NCBI GenBank assembly: GCA_003550325.1
Contig: QKWP01000233.1
Location: forward strand, 1-64,000
Length of the DNA stretch: 64,000 nt
Direction of reading: 5' to 3'
Source of the DNA: Gigaspora rosea
Taxonomy: Eukaryota; Glomeromycota; Glomeromycetes; Diversisporales; Gigasporaceae
In this document: in pieces, positions 1 through 11,859 of the stretch
Layout: every line of letters begins with the position of its first letter
Position numbering within the stretch: position 1 is the stretch's first letter
Notes under the pieces: generated by a model
Seen by the model: only the letters and a program-made list of their open reading frames with translations
Told to the model about the DNA's origin: nothing
The model's database searches: none
Translations under genes and position numbers: made by a program

Positions 1-420
1 ATCTTCAATAATATCCAAATGTTTTAAATGATTCCGCCAGAAGGCACCAAATGTTACAGTAGGGAGGCCTTCTTTTACTCCTTACTATAACAACGACATG
101 GCCACAGGGATCCTTTATCAGTTTATAGTGGTGTTCAAGAGGTAGGTATAATTCCTTAGTCTGTAAGAAATTATACTCTTCTCTAAGGGAAGTTCGTGAG
201 AGTATTCAATGAGGAATTATAGATTTTACTATTACTTGATAATAAACTTGGTGTTATTAAGATAAATAGTTTCTTTATTAATAATCTAAGATAGGGCTAT
301 CCTTAGGTTTCTGTTCCTAAGAAATCCCAGTACAAGATGTATATTAAGTATAAGAGAAGTGGGGTGTCTTGGTCTAGTTTGACTAAGGGAAATTCTGTGT
401 CTTTAAATACATTTTAGAAT
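1..420. other. AT-rich stretch without recognised gene
   Basis: No open frame of useful length, splice-site pair or repeat structure was recognised here on either strand. Confidence 0.5.
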
Positions 421-570
421 AAGCATTATAAGCGTTAATTTACAATGATAAACACTATAATCTACAAGAGCAACATAAGCATTATAAGCGTCATAAGCGT
501 TATAAGCGTGATAATCGTTATAAGCATTATAAGCGTGATAATCGTTATAAGTGTTATAAGCGGTATCAAC
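421..570 (+). repeat. Minisatellite of ATAAGCGTT-type units
   Basis: The words ATAAGCGTTATA, ATAAGCATTATA and ATAATCGTTATA repeat about ten times with a period near 12 bp. The units differ at one or two positions, as in a slippage-grown minisatellite. Non-coding as far as can be seen. Confidence 0.75.
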
Positions 571-680
571 TATTCTAACTTCTCAAGATAATAATATAAT
601 ACAATATAATAATAAAATATAATAAAAATAAAATAATAAAATAATAAGGTAATATAATAAACTATCATTCTATAACACTA

Positions 681-921
681 CTTTGGGCAATTAAGCAAAC
701 TTGTTTAGCATGCAATTTTACTTATATTTGAAATCAAAACGCGTTTTTTTGACCATTTACTAGGTGAAAAATGAGGTTGAAGTTAGAAAAAAAATTTTTT
801 TCTAAAAATTTTTTTTCTAACTTTGACCTCATTTTACATCTAGTAAATAGCCAAAAAACTCTTTTTGATCTAAAGCATGAGTAAAATTGTATGCTAAACA
901 ACTTTGCTTAATCACCCAAAG
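681..921. mobile_element. Palindromic MITE with TA flanks
   Basis: The two halves are inverted copies of each other. The left end CTTTGGGCAATTAAGCAAA mirrors a right end that ends in CCCAAAG, and the centre is a near-perfect A/T palindrome. A TA dinucleotide lies on both sides, as expected of Tc1/mariner-type insertions. It carries no ORF. The right half continues into a repeat shared with the 10.5-10.9 kb region, so the outer limit is uncertain. Confidence 0.6.
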
Positions 922-1230
922 TAGGTTATCTTGATAAAAAAAGGAATTTATATTTAAAACTCAAAAAATTTTACTTTAGTACATAGGTAACTCATTTTTC
1001 TTACAAGGTAACCTTACTTTTGTCACCTAAGTAAAGTTGTTCAGGGCATGATTTTACACATACTCATTATCTTAAAATCATTAAATATCTGTTTTTAGCG
1101 AAGTTACATTTTCATTTTGTGCAAAATTAGCAAAATTTTAATTTGATTTTTAAGTTCAATTTTTTCTTCTCACCTTGTTCTATATCCCTGAAAAATTTAA
1201 TTTTAAGTTAAAATGTAGGGGGAAAACATC
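922..1230 (+). repeat. Dispersed repeat shared with 10540-10850
   Basis: This stretch contains, in the same order, the landmarks AGTACATAGGTAA, TTCTTACAAGGTAACC, GTAAAGTTGTTCAGGGCATGA and TTTTAAGTTCAATTTTTTCTTC. The same series is found in the right arm of the foldback element near 10.6-10.8 kb. It is therefore a second, one-armed copy of that family. Confidence 0.8.
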
Positions 1231-1391
1231 ATGGATTCAAAGCTTATAGTAATTTTATATATTTTTTTTATAAATTTTATATATAGAAAATTTAGTTGTG
1301 ACATATCATATAACTGTTATCTTTTTTTTTTGTTTTCATCAAATTTTTTAATGGTTTGATAAATTGATAATCACTAATCTGCAAAGAAATA

Positions 1392-2249
1392 CAAGTCACT
1401 CTTGTTATAGTAAACTCTCAATATAGGGAAAATTGGTCTATAGTAAAGAATTTTTTTAGAACAAAACCATGCATATTAAAATTTACTCAATATAATGAAG
1501 TTACTTAGCAAACTCTTAATATAAGGTATAGTAAAGATTTCTTTTGAATGAATATAACAAAATGCCACATTAATACAGTGAAGTTGATATCATGTGACAT
1601 ATATTGTCCAATCATATGAAGTGATAAATTATTGTGTTTTATGCATAATGATAAAGACTTGGAATAATTAAAGCTAATTAATGCTACATGCATATTAGCA
1701 GTGCTTCTTGTATATGAAAGTAGATTCTACAGAAATATGTGTATATAAAAAATATATATTGTTGGAAATAATGAATAATTTTAACTGCTATTGACTTTCA
1801 AAGACTGTAATAAACTCTACTGCTACTACTATCATTTACTTGCAAAGACAAATAAATCCAGCTGCTACTATAGTTTATATTTAACGTTGAATAAACGTAA
1901 TCTATAACTTACTTTATTAAATTAAATTTTTTTTACTTAATTGTCATTCTATTTTTTATTATACCTTTTCTGTTGTGAAATTTTTTTGTGATAGATCTCT
2001 TTTACTTACTTGTTTCTATATGAAGCAGACAACCCAGATAATGGCAGCCTAGTATTATATAAAAAGTAATAGTGACTTATGCTATTTAAATGTTTTTAAA
2101 TAGTTTAAATTTCTCTCAATATAGTAAAGATTTATATAGCTAATATATAAACTTCACTATATCAAAAGACTTTTGATACAGTGAATTTCTCGATATAGTG
2201 AAGAAAATCTCTTAGCCCAATTACTTCACTATAACAAGAATATGACTTG
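1392..2249. mobile_element. Non-autonomous Tc1/mariner-like element
   Basis: The element begins CAAGTCACTCTTGTTATAGT and ends with the imperfect inverse, ACTATAACAAGAATATGACTTG. TA flanks it on each side, which is the hallmark target site of the Tc1/mariner superfamily. Inside each end the words TATAGTAAA/TATAGTGAA recur several times as subterminal repeats, often binding sites for a transposase. No transposase reading frame is present in its 858 bp, so it would need help in trans. The superfamily call rests on TA and TIR form only. Confidence 0.65.
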
Positions 2250-2303
2250 TAGTAAGAAGCTATAACAAAAGATTTGAATGAATTTGTTCATTGCTGACTT
2301 ATT

Positions 2304-2452
2304 TTATTGTTTGATTATTATCATACATGATAAACTGGGTTCTACAGGAAGATCCCAAGTTGAAAATTAATCAATTTATTGTTTGATTATTATCATACAT
2401 GATAAACCGGTTTCTACAGGAAGATCCCAAGTTGAAAATTAATCAATTTATT
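2304..2452 (+). repeat. Direct tandem duplication, 72-bp unit
   Basis: Two nearly identical 72-bp copies lie head to tail, each holding TGTTTGATTATTATCATACA and CTACAGGAAGATCCCAAG. They differ by only a few bases (ACTGGG versus ACCGGT), so the duplication is recent. Confidence 0.9.
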
Positions 2453-2746
2453 TAAAATTACTAAGAACCTTACTATTTATAGGCTGGGTTAACTGTGTTT
2501 GATTATTGTTAACCTATTTTGAAATACTATTGTTACTCTACCCTAGTACAAAAAATTATATAAAGTATATTATTATAGTCAAGAATATTACCAATTGTGG
2601 GTTATATTGATTGCATCTTTTATGGTATACAAATAGCAATCAGATGTTTTTAGACATTTCTATCACATGTTTATCTACCAATCAGATCATAATCTAGAAA
2701 AATCAAAAAAACTAATAATATATAGCATAAATATTTATTAATAAAA

Positions 2747-3988
2747 GGGAAAAGGTTTTCTACGCACCCGCATGACCATGCACCTCTATATAAACAATGA
2801 TTATTAAAGATTGATAATCATTGTTTTTTTTTTTAGTAACAAGTGTTTTTTTTTGTTTTCGCTTACTTATTACTAATTTTTTTTTTTAGCTTGCCACTTT
2901 TCGCCATTGTCTTTGGGTATCTTGTTATTGCTGGCGTTGTAGTCGTTGCTGGTTTCTTCGTCGTTGGTTGTCGTTATTGGTGTCGTTTTTGTCGTTGGTG
3001 TCGCCGTTAAATTTTATAAATTGAACTTGCGTCATTGTGGATGGACTTGCAAAATGATCTTGCAGGGTGTTTCTCCAACAATTTTGTGGGTTTCCTCTAG
3101 TGTTCTTGTGTACGTGTTTTTTGCGGCGTTTTTGTGATTCTTTTCTGGCGTTCTTATAAGTTGGTCTTGTGTGTTTTTCCAGTGTTGGATTTGTTTTTGA
3201 TGTTTTGAGTATCTTTACTTACTTTTTCATACTTTTTTATTTTTTTAGGTTCTTTTTTTATACGAGGTTTGTCTTGTCTGGCTATTTTTTTCACTTTTTT
3301 GGGTTGTGACGTGGAATCAGCACCAAGCATTAGGGAAGTCGCCATCGCTGATATCATCAGTGTGATGATATTTGATGTTTGTCGCATATGGATCTACTTC
3401 GCTGCGCGCTTTTTTTTTTTAATAAAATTTATGTCGCCATTGCTAATGTATCGTCAGCGTGATAATATTGTTGGTTTTGGGGTTTTGTCGATGTTCGTTG
3501 CGCACTTTTTTTTTTTTCTTTAATAAAATTTATAATCGTTGTACAATGACAGTTAATTAAATATGTTCTATATGATGTTAATATTACAAATTAAAAAATA
3601 AATTAAAAAGACTTATTTTTTTAAAAAAAATATATCTACCACGTGATCAGTTTTGATTGGTTGATCACGGGGGTGCATGACCGTGCGCGCAGTGTTGTAC
3701 ATGGACATTGTCCCGCTGATTTTTTAGGGACGCAGACAGTCCGGGACGGGACGTCCGGAACATGTCCGCAATAATGTCCCAACATGATACATGTCCACCG
3801 GGTGAAACCAATCAAATTGCGGAATTATACAAATTTTATTGGTAGATGATCACGTGTTGAGTCGCAATATGTCTGGGACAAAAAAATTCTGGGCGGATAT
3901 GTCCCGGACGTTCCGTCCCGGACTGTCCACCATCCGTGTCTGTGTCCCATGACAACACTGCGTGCGGGTGTGCGAAAAACCTAAACCC
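2747..3988 (-). mobile_element. MULE-like element, copy A (9-bp TSD)
   Basis: The element begins GGGAAAAGGTTTTCTACGCA and ends with the imperfect inverse, closing in CCTAAACCC. It is bordered by the perfect 9-bp duplication TTAATAAAA (2738-2746 and 3989-3997). A 9-bp TSD with GGG-starting TIRs is typical of Mutator-like elements. It is an inverted copy of the element at 4013-5459. No transposase was found; short open frames in it are not convincing. Its right TIR is split by a hAT MITE at 3690-3960; without that insert the element is about 0.96 kb. It was given minus orientation only to mark that it is opposite to copy B. Confidence 0.85.
3690..3960. mobile_element. hAT-type MITE inside MULE-like TIR
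   Basis: The ends are CAGTGTTGT and ACAACACTG. The flanking octamers are CGTGCGCG (3682-3689) and CGTGCGGG (3961-3968), an 8-bp TSD with one mismatch. CAGTG ends and 8-bp TSDs mark the hAT superfamily. The 271-bp body is rich in GTCC/GGAC words arranged as an inverted repeat, giving a GC-rich hairpin in AT-rich surroundings. No coding capacity. A relative with the same ends lies at 10953-11184. Confidence 0.88.
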
Positions 3989-4012
3989 TTAATAAAAAAC
4001 TATTTAAAATTA

Positions 4013-5459
4013 GGGTTTAGGTTTTTTGCGCACCCGCACAGTCATGCACCCCCGTGATCAACCAATCAAAACTGATCACGTGATAGATATATTTTTTTTA
4101 AAAAAACTAGTCTTTTTAATTTATTTTTTAATTCGTAATATTTACATCATATAAAACATATTTATTAACTGCCATTGTACAACAATTATAAATTTTATTA
4201 AAAAAAAAAAAAAAAGCGCGCAACGAACATTGACAAAACCCCAAAACCAACGATAATATCACGCTGACAATACATTAGCGACGGCGATATAAATTTTATT
4301 AAAAAAAAAAAAAGTGCGTAGCGAAGTTGATCCATATGCGACAAACATCGAATATCATCACACCGATGATATCAGCAATGGCGACTTCCCTAATGCTTGG
4401 TGCCGATTCCACATCACAACGAACTACAAGCCAAAAAAGTGAAAAAAATAGTTAGTAAATACCGGAATATTGCAAAAAAAAATAATAATAATAAAGAAAA
4501 AAAGGAAAACTACTTACCAAGAGCCGCTGATTCCACGTACCGGCAATTCCCAGACCCAACGAAGCAACTCGTAATACTTTGCGCTGATTCTACATTACAA
4601 AGAGCTACAAGCTAAAGAAGAAAAAGAATAGTTAGTAAATACCGAATATTACAAAAAAATAAATAAAGAAAAAAAAGGAAAACTAATCACCAAGAGCCGC
4701 TGATTCTATGTACTGGCAATTCCAAGACTCAACGAAGCAAGACAAGACAAACCCCGTAATACTTGGTGCCGTTCCATGTCACAAAGAACCTACAAGTCAA
4801 AGAAGAGAAAGAAATAGTTAGTAAAAACTGGAATATTACAAAAAAAATAATAAATAAAGAAAAAAAAGGAAAACTACTCACCAAGAACTGCAGATTCCAC
4901 GTCCCAGAAATCCCAGACCAAACGAAGCAAGACAAGACAAACTTCGTATAAAAAAAGAACTTAAAAAAATGAAAAAGTATGAAAAAGTTAGTAAAAATAC
5001 TCAAAACATTGAAAACAAATCCAATACTGGAAAAACGCACAAGACCAACTTGTAAGAACGCCAGATAAGAATCACAAAAACGCCGCAAAAAAAACATACG
5101 CAAGAACGCCGGAGGAAACCCACAAAATTGTTAGAGAAACACCCAACAAGATCATTCTGCAAGTCCACCCACAACGACGCAAGTTCAATTTACGAAATTT
5201 AACGGCGACACCAACAATGAAAACGACACCAACGACGACAACCAATGACGAAGAAACCAGCAATGACTACAATGCCAGCGATAACAAGACACCCAAAGCT
5301 GACGCCGAAAAGTGGCAAGCTAAAAAAAAAATTAGTAATAAGTAAGTGAAAACAAAAAAAAAACCATTACTAAAAAAAAAAACAATGATTATCAATCTTT
5401 GATAATCATTGTTTATATAGGGGTGCATGGTCATGCGAGTGCGTGGAAAACCTTTTCCT
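4013..5459 (+). mobile_element. MULE-like element, copy B (9-bp TSD)
   Basis: It starts GGGTTTAGGTTTTTTGCGCA and ends CGTGGAAAACCTTTTCCT. The perfect 9-bp duplication TTAAAATTA (4004-4012 and 5460-5468) flanks it. It is the inverted counterpart of copy A; the two lie head to head only 24 bp apart, forming a ~2.7-kb imperfect palindrome. It is longer than A because of an internal triplication at about 4395-4925. No transposase domain was recognised, so it is probably non-autonomous. Confidence 0.87.
4395..4925 (+). repeat. Triplicated ~180-bp segment in copy B
   Basis: Three consecutive blocks start near 4399, 4578 and 4763, each with a TTGGTGCCGATTCCA-like word, then ACAAGCCAAA-like, GTTAGTAAA and ACTCACCAAGA-like words. 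Copy A holds only one such block. The words GTTAGTAA and the purine-rich flanks could be mistaken for splice sites, but no reading frame survives through the blocks. Confidence 0.8.
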
Positions 5460-5468
5460 TTAAAATTA

Positions 5469-6130
5469 TATAGAAATCTATGCCGTAAATAAGTTTATTT
5501 AATATAAAGCTGATTTATTTAGTAAAAAATTCTATTACAACCCTTTTTTTACAAATCTCAAATATGAAGATATCTCACCAACTACTAACTAGAACCAAAT
5601 AATTTTTATACTACTTGACTCATCTCAATGAGATGAATTGAATAGTATAATAATCACATAAATACAATTAATAGATGTCAAAATATTATAAATAACCTAA
5701 TTTATTATCTTAATAAAATTCTTTAAATAATTTTTGATCAAATTAAAAAGAACTCTATCGATTATACAAAGTAAATATATTTCAAACTATATTACAATTA
5801 ATTTCTTAATTTTGATATCTATAAAAATAAAAGAAACATTAGAATAAGAATAAAAAAAATATATCAAAAATGAAGAACTTCTCTTGTTAAATTTACTATG
5901 AATTCGCTTTTTAGCAATTGCAAACTATTTTTTTTAGAAAAATAGTAAACCTTAACCATGATATATAATAAATATAAATACAAATTCAAGTAAACATATG
6001 GCACTGCAAAAATATCTCAAATATTGATCTAAAAAAAAGGTTAAAAACCAAACGAACCTTAAATAAATAGATAAAATTTTAAAGATTACTTGGGGTCTCA
6101 TCTATTTTTTTTAAAAAAAAGAATTATTTT
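5469..6130. other. AT-rich stretch without recognised gene
   Basis: Nothing beyond low-complexity A/T runs is seen. Confidence 0.5.
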
Positions 6131-7260
6131 GGAATTTTTACAGATTATGAAACTATGGATACTTCACTTTTCATGTATAAATTTACTATTTACAACCAAG
6201 TAGTACAAAATTGGAGAGCTTCAGCCAAATGGCATGATTGTAAGCCAATCATTGCTCAAGAATTTTTAGTGGAACATTCCAGAATTGGAACCAAATTTGA
6301 TAATATCCCTGACTGTATTATAATTATTTTTTATAAGTAGATACAAAAAATTTTTTTACCTTTCCATATTTATATATTTGATTATAATACAACAAGGTGA
6401 AACCCATGCAGCTAGTAGTAAAATTTACTATACAGATCATATGGGAATAAAATCTACATTAATTTATAAAACACACTATACTAATACAAATTTTACCCAA
6501 ACTCTAAGATCAAAGCAGGTTTTACTAGCTAGCTGTGCAGATTTCACCCTGATATATTATAATTATTATTCTTATATTACACTTTAAAATGTATTATATG
6601 TAATATTGTATAGCATGGGGGACTTTCTCATTTTTTAGAAATGCATGAGTTTGATCATAAGGTAGTTAACCAATTATAAAACTGTTTCATAACTATGTGA
6701 TACATGTTTTGTCAAACAGATAGATAATTATTAAACAACCCAACCAATCAACAGGCATAATTCAAATATTACAATTTCTTTATTATATTAAAAATTTCGT
6801 GTTGTAAAAAATAAAATTATTTATCCAAATTATAATACAATTTACAAAATGCAAGAACAATTAAAAAGGTTTTAGATAACAAGTTACATATCCTTTATTA
6901 ATATTTTTTAAAATTTTATATAATTAACAAAGCTATATTATCATATATATAAAGCAGTTTCTATTGAACCAAACATCTTTTAAAAAATATATACAACTTT
7001 CAAAAACAGTCTGCAAAAACCTACAAATAAAATAAACAAGTTGATTACTTAAATAATAATAAAAAAAAAAGAAAAATAATGTTAAGCTTTATGAATTAAG
7101 CAGTACAATATATTTTTATTACCTCTTACTACTTTTTTACTATATAGTAGATAGTACTTCAACTCTTAATAAATTTACCTTTTATTTGTATGATGAAATA
7201 TAATACAACTAGATTTCTTGAAGAGACACTTGCTACGAAGCTATTTTACTAGTAAAGTGT
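6131..7260. other. Intergenic; two weak short frames
   Basis: Frames of 61 codons (6155-6340) and 69 codons (6378-6587) lie on the plus strand. The first has a varied, protein-like residue mix (WRASAKWHDC), but no family was recognised and no clear splice sites join the two. The end of the second (GCAGATTTCACCCTG) resembles the border of the repeat element at about 53.46 kb, so part is probably transposon edge. I do not call a gene. Confidence 0.35.
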
Positions 7261-7267
7261 TGCACTA

Positions 7268-7383
7268 ACAATATTTTTTTTTAAGTTTGCTTAAACCCGA
7301 AAATTCCAGTTTTACAATACTATGCTATATAAATACTTGTGTAATATTGATCCCAGAAATTATCAGATTCGAATGTCCCCTAT
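7268..7383 (+). repeat. Dispersed repeat, paired with 19618-19722
   Basis: Contains TTTAAGTTTGCTTAAACCC, CTATATAAATACTTGTGTAA and TTGATCCCAGAAAT in order. The same chain occurs on the opposite strand at 19618-19722. Two copies of one dispersed family; ends not resolved. Confidence 0.75.
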
Positions 7384-7389
7384 GCTATA

Positions 7390-10104
7390 TTGTATTTAGT
7401 ATATTATATAGATCAAATATATTAGCCACATGTAAAATCAAATACTATATATAAATTTGTTATGATAAGCTATAGTAAAATAGCAGATAACAAATAATTA
7501 TTTTTTTTAAAAAAAATCTACATACTTAACTAATATTAAATACTACAAATATAGCTTATTGCTTCACTAAGGGTGTTAAAATAAAATATTTATATATAAT
7601 TTACTAATTATATATAATTATGATATATTGATGAACAGGTATATTACTGAATTTATATAATTACTAAAGTGAGTTAGGCAAATTTGCATATTATTGTATC
7701 TCTATGCATTGACGATTGTCACATTAGCATTATTATTGTGAGAATAACCAGATTTGTAACTTATATGAAATTGAGGCTTATATAAAAAAGGTAAATTGTA
7801 TATAATGGAGATTATAGATATGCATATGATAGAGATTATAGATACATATGCATTTGGCAGAGATTATAAAAATACATATGGGAGTAAATGGTGAATCTTA
7901 GTGCTTTCTTACTTTACTTGTCTTGTCACTTGTTCTCTTTGATGCCCAATTATAATCTGGCTCTATCGTGCTATGTATAACTTGTACTCCAGTAAAAGAA
8001 ATACGAAGAAAAACATTATATCAATTTCTTCAAATCATCAGCATATAAAGCTACTTTGTCTTTTTATGTAATGATGTTGTCACAATAAGAGATCTGATGT
8101 CTTTAATCCTTTGGAAAATTTTGAGCAAAAAGCATCTATTCCAATACTTTACAATGAAAAAGTATTCTTCAAGAGAAGAAAAAAGAACTTACAATAAACA
8201 TAGTTTTGATATATTGAAATAGTATCAATCAATTATACTGATGAACCAAAAGTCAGTTATTGATATGTGTTATTTTTTTATCTTAGATCAATTCATAATG
8301 CAGACATGAAACCAAGCAATGTAAGCTACTGATAATAATTACATATTATATAATTTATTAATAACGACATTAAAAATTGCGCATTTTATTAATGATAATA
8401 ATAATAATTATTATTAATTACATTGATATTTGTATTAATCTTTTTTATTGATATGTATAGATAATTCTTGATTGTTCATAGTTCTTTTTTTTATTTATTA
8501 TATTCATATCAATATTTATTGTTCTGTATTGCATATTTTCTTCTTTGACACTTTGTTGATTTGCAAGAATATGGCTTTGTGACTTGTAAAATTTATTATA
8601 ATAAATGTCTAAATATACTAAAAAATTTAGATATTAAGGCTCTTTGTATTGGTATAATAGGAACTGCAAATGTTTAAACAAAATAGAAATAACTTGGAGA
8701 TACAAGTTTGTTATATTAAAAATTTTATAAAATAATTTGTACTACCTACCAGCTAAGCATAGGATTATAAAAAAATATAAAAAAAAGTAAATTTAAAAAT
8801 AAATTGTGTAATTATCTTCTTATTAGATTTGGGCTAGACAAAACATCCAACCAGATTCTTGCCATTGCCAAAAGACAGGTATATATTTATTTGTTTTATT
8901 TGTTTTTTTTAGAAAAAGGTTAAAGATCATGCATATGATAGTATTATGGGTATATTATCTTGGTATTAATAAAGTTTAGTTTTTGTTAGTTTAGAGTTAG
9001 GGTGAGCACCTAGGTTAGGGTTAGGGTTTTGGGTTATATAGTAAAATCGCTCAAGGAAAACTTTTTGTTAGAGCATGGAAGGTGGTTTCCTATGTGGATT
9101 TTGAGTAATAAGTGATTTTTGTTAGTTTTTTGATAAAATGAATGTTTGTTTTGAATTTTTTGATTATGTTACATTATATAAGATCCTGAAATCTGATTAG
9201 TTCAGTGATACTTAAGCCATTGTTACTTATATGACAAATAACTTTACTTTTTATTTATTATATTATTTTTTAAATTTTTAATTTTTTTCATTTTATTATT
9301 ATTATAATTATTATTATTATTATTATTATTATTTCTAAATTTTTTTTACTTGCTTTTTTTTAATAATTGTTAAATGGATACCGATTCTAAATGACAATTC
9401 AGAACTGACATAAATTCTGAAATAACAAGAACATATAAACTACTTTTTGTCATGATAACTAATCACAATTTATTTAGATAATTAATTCGATTTTATTGAA
9501 TTTTTTATTTAATATTTATTTAATAATTTAGGTTCACTTAGTTTTGATCAACTCACAAACAATTACTTTATAGAAAATTCAATTCGCTAAGAATTAATTT
9601 TAGGCAAAATATTGCAATCAATTAATTTATAGAAGCATTTTTAGGAAAATAATACGGATATAGATTTATTTATTTATTATTTGTTGATTGTTTTATATTT
9701 ATTTCAAAAGAATCAACAATATAATTTAGTTTACAATAATAATAAGTCTTTAACCTTCAAAAATTAATTTATACAATATTAATTATAATATAGTTAATGG
9801 ATGTGCAGCAACCAATAGCAGTTTTATTGGCAGGTAAAAGACCTGAAGTACCATAGGGTGATTGTTTTTACATAAAATTAAAAAAGCATCTGGATTTGAA
9901 TTTAATATGCTAATTTGGACCACGAAGGGGCTCAGGTTGCAAATGCATTAAATTCAAAGTCAGATGTGCTGTTATCAGATTGAAATATCCGGTAACAAGA
10001 TTATTTTTCTTTTTCTTTATAACCAAAGAATTATAGTTAGGATAATTCTTATCCTTAATCCATAAATATTATGGATCTATCTGGTTAAAGTTAACTATAT
10101 CAGT
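7390..10104. other. AT-rich region without firm gene
   Basis: No long frame. A few short stretches flanked by splice-like TTAG...GTAAGC or TTAG...GTATAT signals (about 8274-8315 and 8830-8878), and a short frame starting near 9797 (MDVQQPIAVLLAG), look coding-like but could not be assigned. A TTAGGG-like pair sits near 9022. The word ATCCTGAAATCTGATT at about 9182 recurs elsewhere in the window in MITE-like context. Confidence 0.4.
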
Positions 10105-10951
10105 CATAGGACATGTTCTTTCAATTGCTATAATAAAAATTATAATAAAAATATATGAATTTACTATAGATATGAATTAGAAAATTTTCTTTGATCTTAC
10201 TTATTAACTTAAAATTAAATTTTTTAGAAATATAGAACAAGGGAAGTAGAAAAAATTGAGCTTAAAAATTGAATTAAAATTTGCTGTTATGCACAAAATG
10301 AAAATATAACTTTGCCAAAAACAAATATTTTCTAATTTTAAGATAATAAGTATATATAAAATTATGCCCTGAACAACTTTACTTAGTCAACTAAAGTTAG
10401 GTTACCTTGTAAGAAAAATGGGTTATCTATGGACTAAATTTAAAATTTTTGAGTTTTAATATAAAATGTTTTTTTGATTAGGTAACCTATGCGCAACAGC
10501 TTTAAACTGAGTAGAATCACATGCCAAAAAATTTTGCTTAAAGGCCCAAAGTAGGTTATCTAATTAAAAAACAGTTTATATTTAAAACTCAAAAATTTTT
10601 CTTTAGTACATAGATAAACCATTTTTCTTACAAGGTAACCTAACTTTAGTTGACTAAGTAAAGTTGTTCAGGGCATGATTTTATATATACTCATCATCTT
10701 AAAATTAAAAAATATTTGTTTTGGCAAAGCTACATTTTTTGTTTTGTGCAAAATCAGCAAAATTTTAATTCAATTTTTAAGCTTAATTTTTTCTTCTTCT
10801 CTTGTTCTATATTCCCAAAAAATTTAATTTTAAGTTAATAAGTAAGATCAAAGAGAATCTTCTAATCCATGTCTATAGTAAATTCATATGTTTTTATTAT
10901 AATTTTTATTATATACAAGATTTGGACCATTTTTTAAGGACATGTCCTATG
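10105..10951. mobile_element. Foldback (inverted-repeat) element
   Basis: The left arm starts CATAGGACATGT and the right arm ends ACATGTCCTATG. In between, the arms mirror each other for hundreds of bases, with GAACAACTTTACTTAGTCAA on the left and its inverse on the right. The right arm belongs to the same family as 922-1230. If the neighbouring hAT MITE (10953-11184) is removed, the arms extend outward by a further GA/CTGATATAG match. An ORF of 76 codons in the right arm is a by-product. Confidence 0.8.
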
Positions 10952-10952
10952 A

Positions 10953-11184
10953 CAGTGTTGTTACTTGAACGTGTCCATACTAGATTGTTCAAAATTGTCC
11001 AAGCCTATGTCCCATGTTTAACTAATCAATAAAGTAATTTAAAAAAATATATAATTATATATTTTTTTTAGATGCTGGACTCATTGGTGAAAAAATTAAA
11101 ATAGATTATCTTAGTAAAATTTTAAGTAATTTTAATTTGAAAAAATGTCCAAAATGTCCAAAAAATGTCCAAGTGACAACACTG
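10953..11184. mobile_element. hAT-type MITE (CAGTGTTGT family)
   Basis: Ends are CAGTGTTGTTACTTG and CAAGTGACAACACTG. Flanking octamers are TCCTATGA (10945-10952) and TTCTATAA (11185-11192); the two differences are both transitions. The body carries repeated TGTCC words like its relative at 3690-3960. Non-coding, 232 bp. It sits exactly at the end of a foldback arm. Confidence 0.8.
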
Positions 11185-11460
11185 TTCTATAACTGATATA
11201 GATATCCATATTTAATCCAAATTATTAGATCCATTTGGATTAGCAGATTACAGATTAAAACAATACAATGAACAAAAAAATAATTACAACCTGGTCCCAT
11301 CCAACACTTTTATCATAATTAATTAACAAATTCTATAGTCACATTCATAAACAGATATTCTACTGATTTACTTATTTAATTGATGATCCGCATAAGATCT
11401 GCAGAATTACTATATTGGGACAATAGTAAATTTTGGTAATAAGTACAATATAAATTTTTA

Positions 11461-11853
11461 TTATACTTCAATCTGAGATTAGTCAAAATAAAAAGTATTT
11501 TTTTATTAAGTTAACGATACATATCGATTAATTGAAAGTTGTAGAGCTCGTCGAGGCACATCAATAGTGGCTAGATCATCCAAATCGGCCTAGTGGATGG
11601 CGAGATATTATTAAAAAACGATTGGCTGACTATGTAAAATCTCTATATATACAATATTTGTTTACATAGAGATTTTACATAGTCAGCCAATCGTTTTTTA
11701 ATATTATTTCGCCATCCACTGGGCCGATTTGGATGATCTAACCACCGTTAGATGCGCCTCGACGAGCTCTACAACTTTCAATTAATAGAAATGTATCGTT
11801 AACTTAATAAAAAAATACTTTTCATTTTGACTAATCACAGATTGAAGCATATA
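11461..11853. mobile_element. Foldback MITE, ~390 bp
   Basis: An almost complete hairpin: TATACTTCAATCTGAGATTAG at the left pairs with the right end, and AGAGCTCGTCGAGGC, CAAATCGGCC and AGCCAATCG recur inverted. The loop lies near 11650. It shares layout with the element at 14751-15307 (CAATCTGA near the end, TTATTAAGTTAA, then AAAGTTGTA, then ATCGGYCT), so both belong to one family. No coding capacity. Confidence 0.8.
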
Positions 11854-11859
11854 GTTAAT

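Noticed and set aside
3154-5263. Short frames inside the MULE-like pair (77, 84, 72, 124, 63 codons)
   Set aside because: Not conserved between the two copies beyond DNA identity, low complexity, no domain.
8045-8075. Reverse-transcriptase YADD motif on the minus strand
   Set aside because: LYADDLKKLI appears, but with stops directly on both sides and no other RT motif nearby.
9005-9040. Telomeric TTAGGG repeat
   Set aside because: Only two or three imperfect units; similar CCTAA-rich patches occur inside MITEs here.
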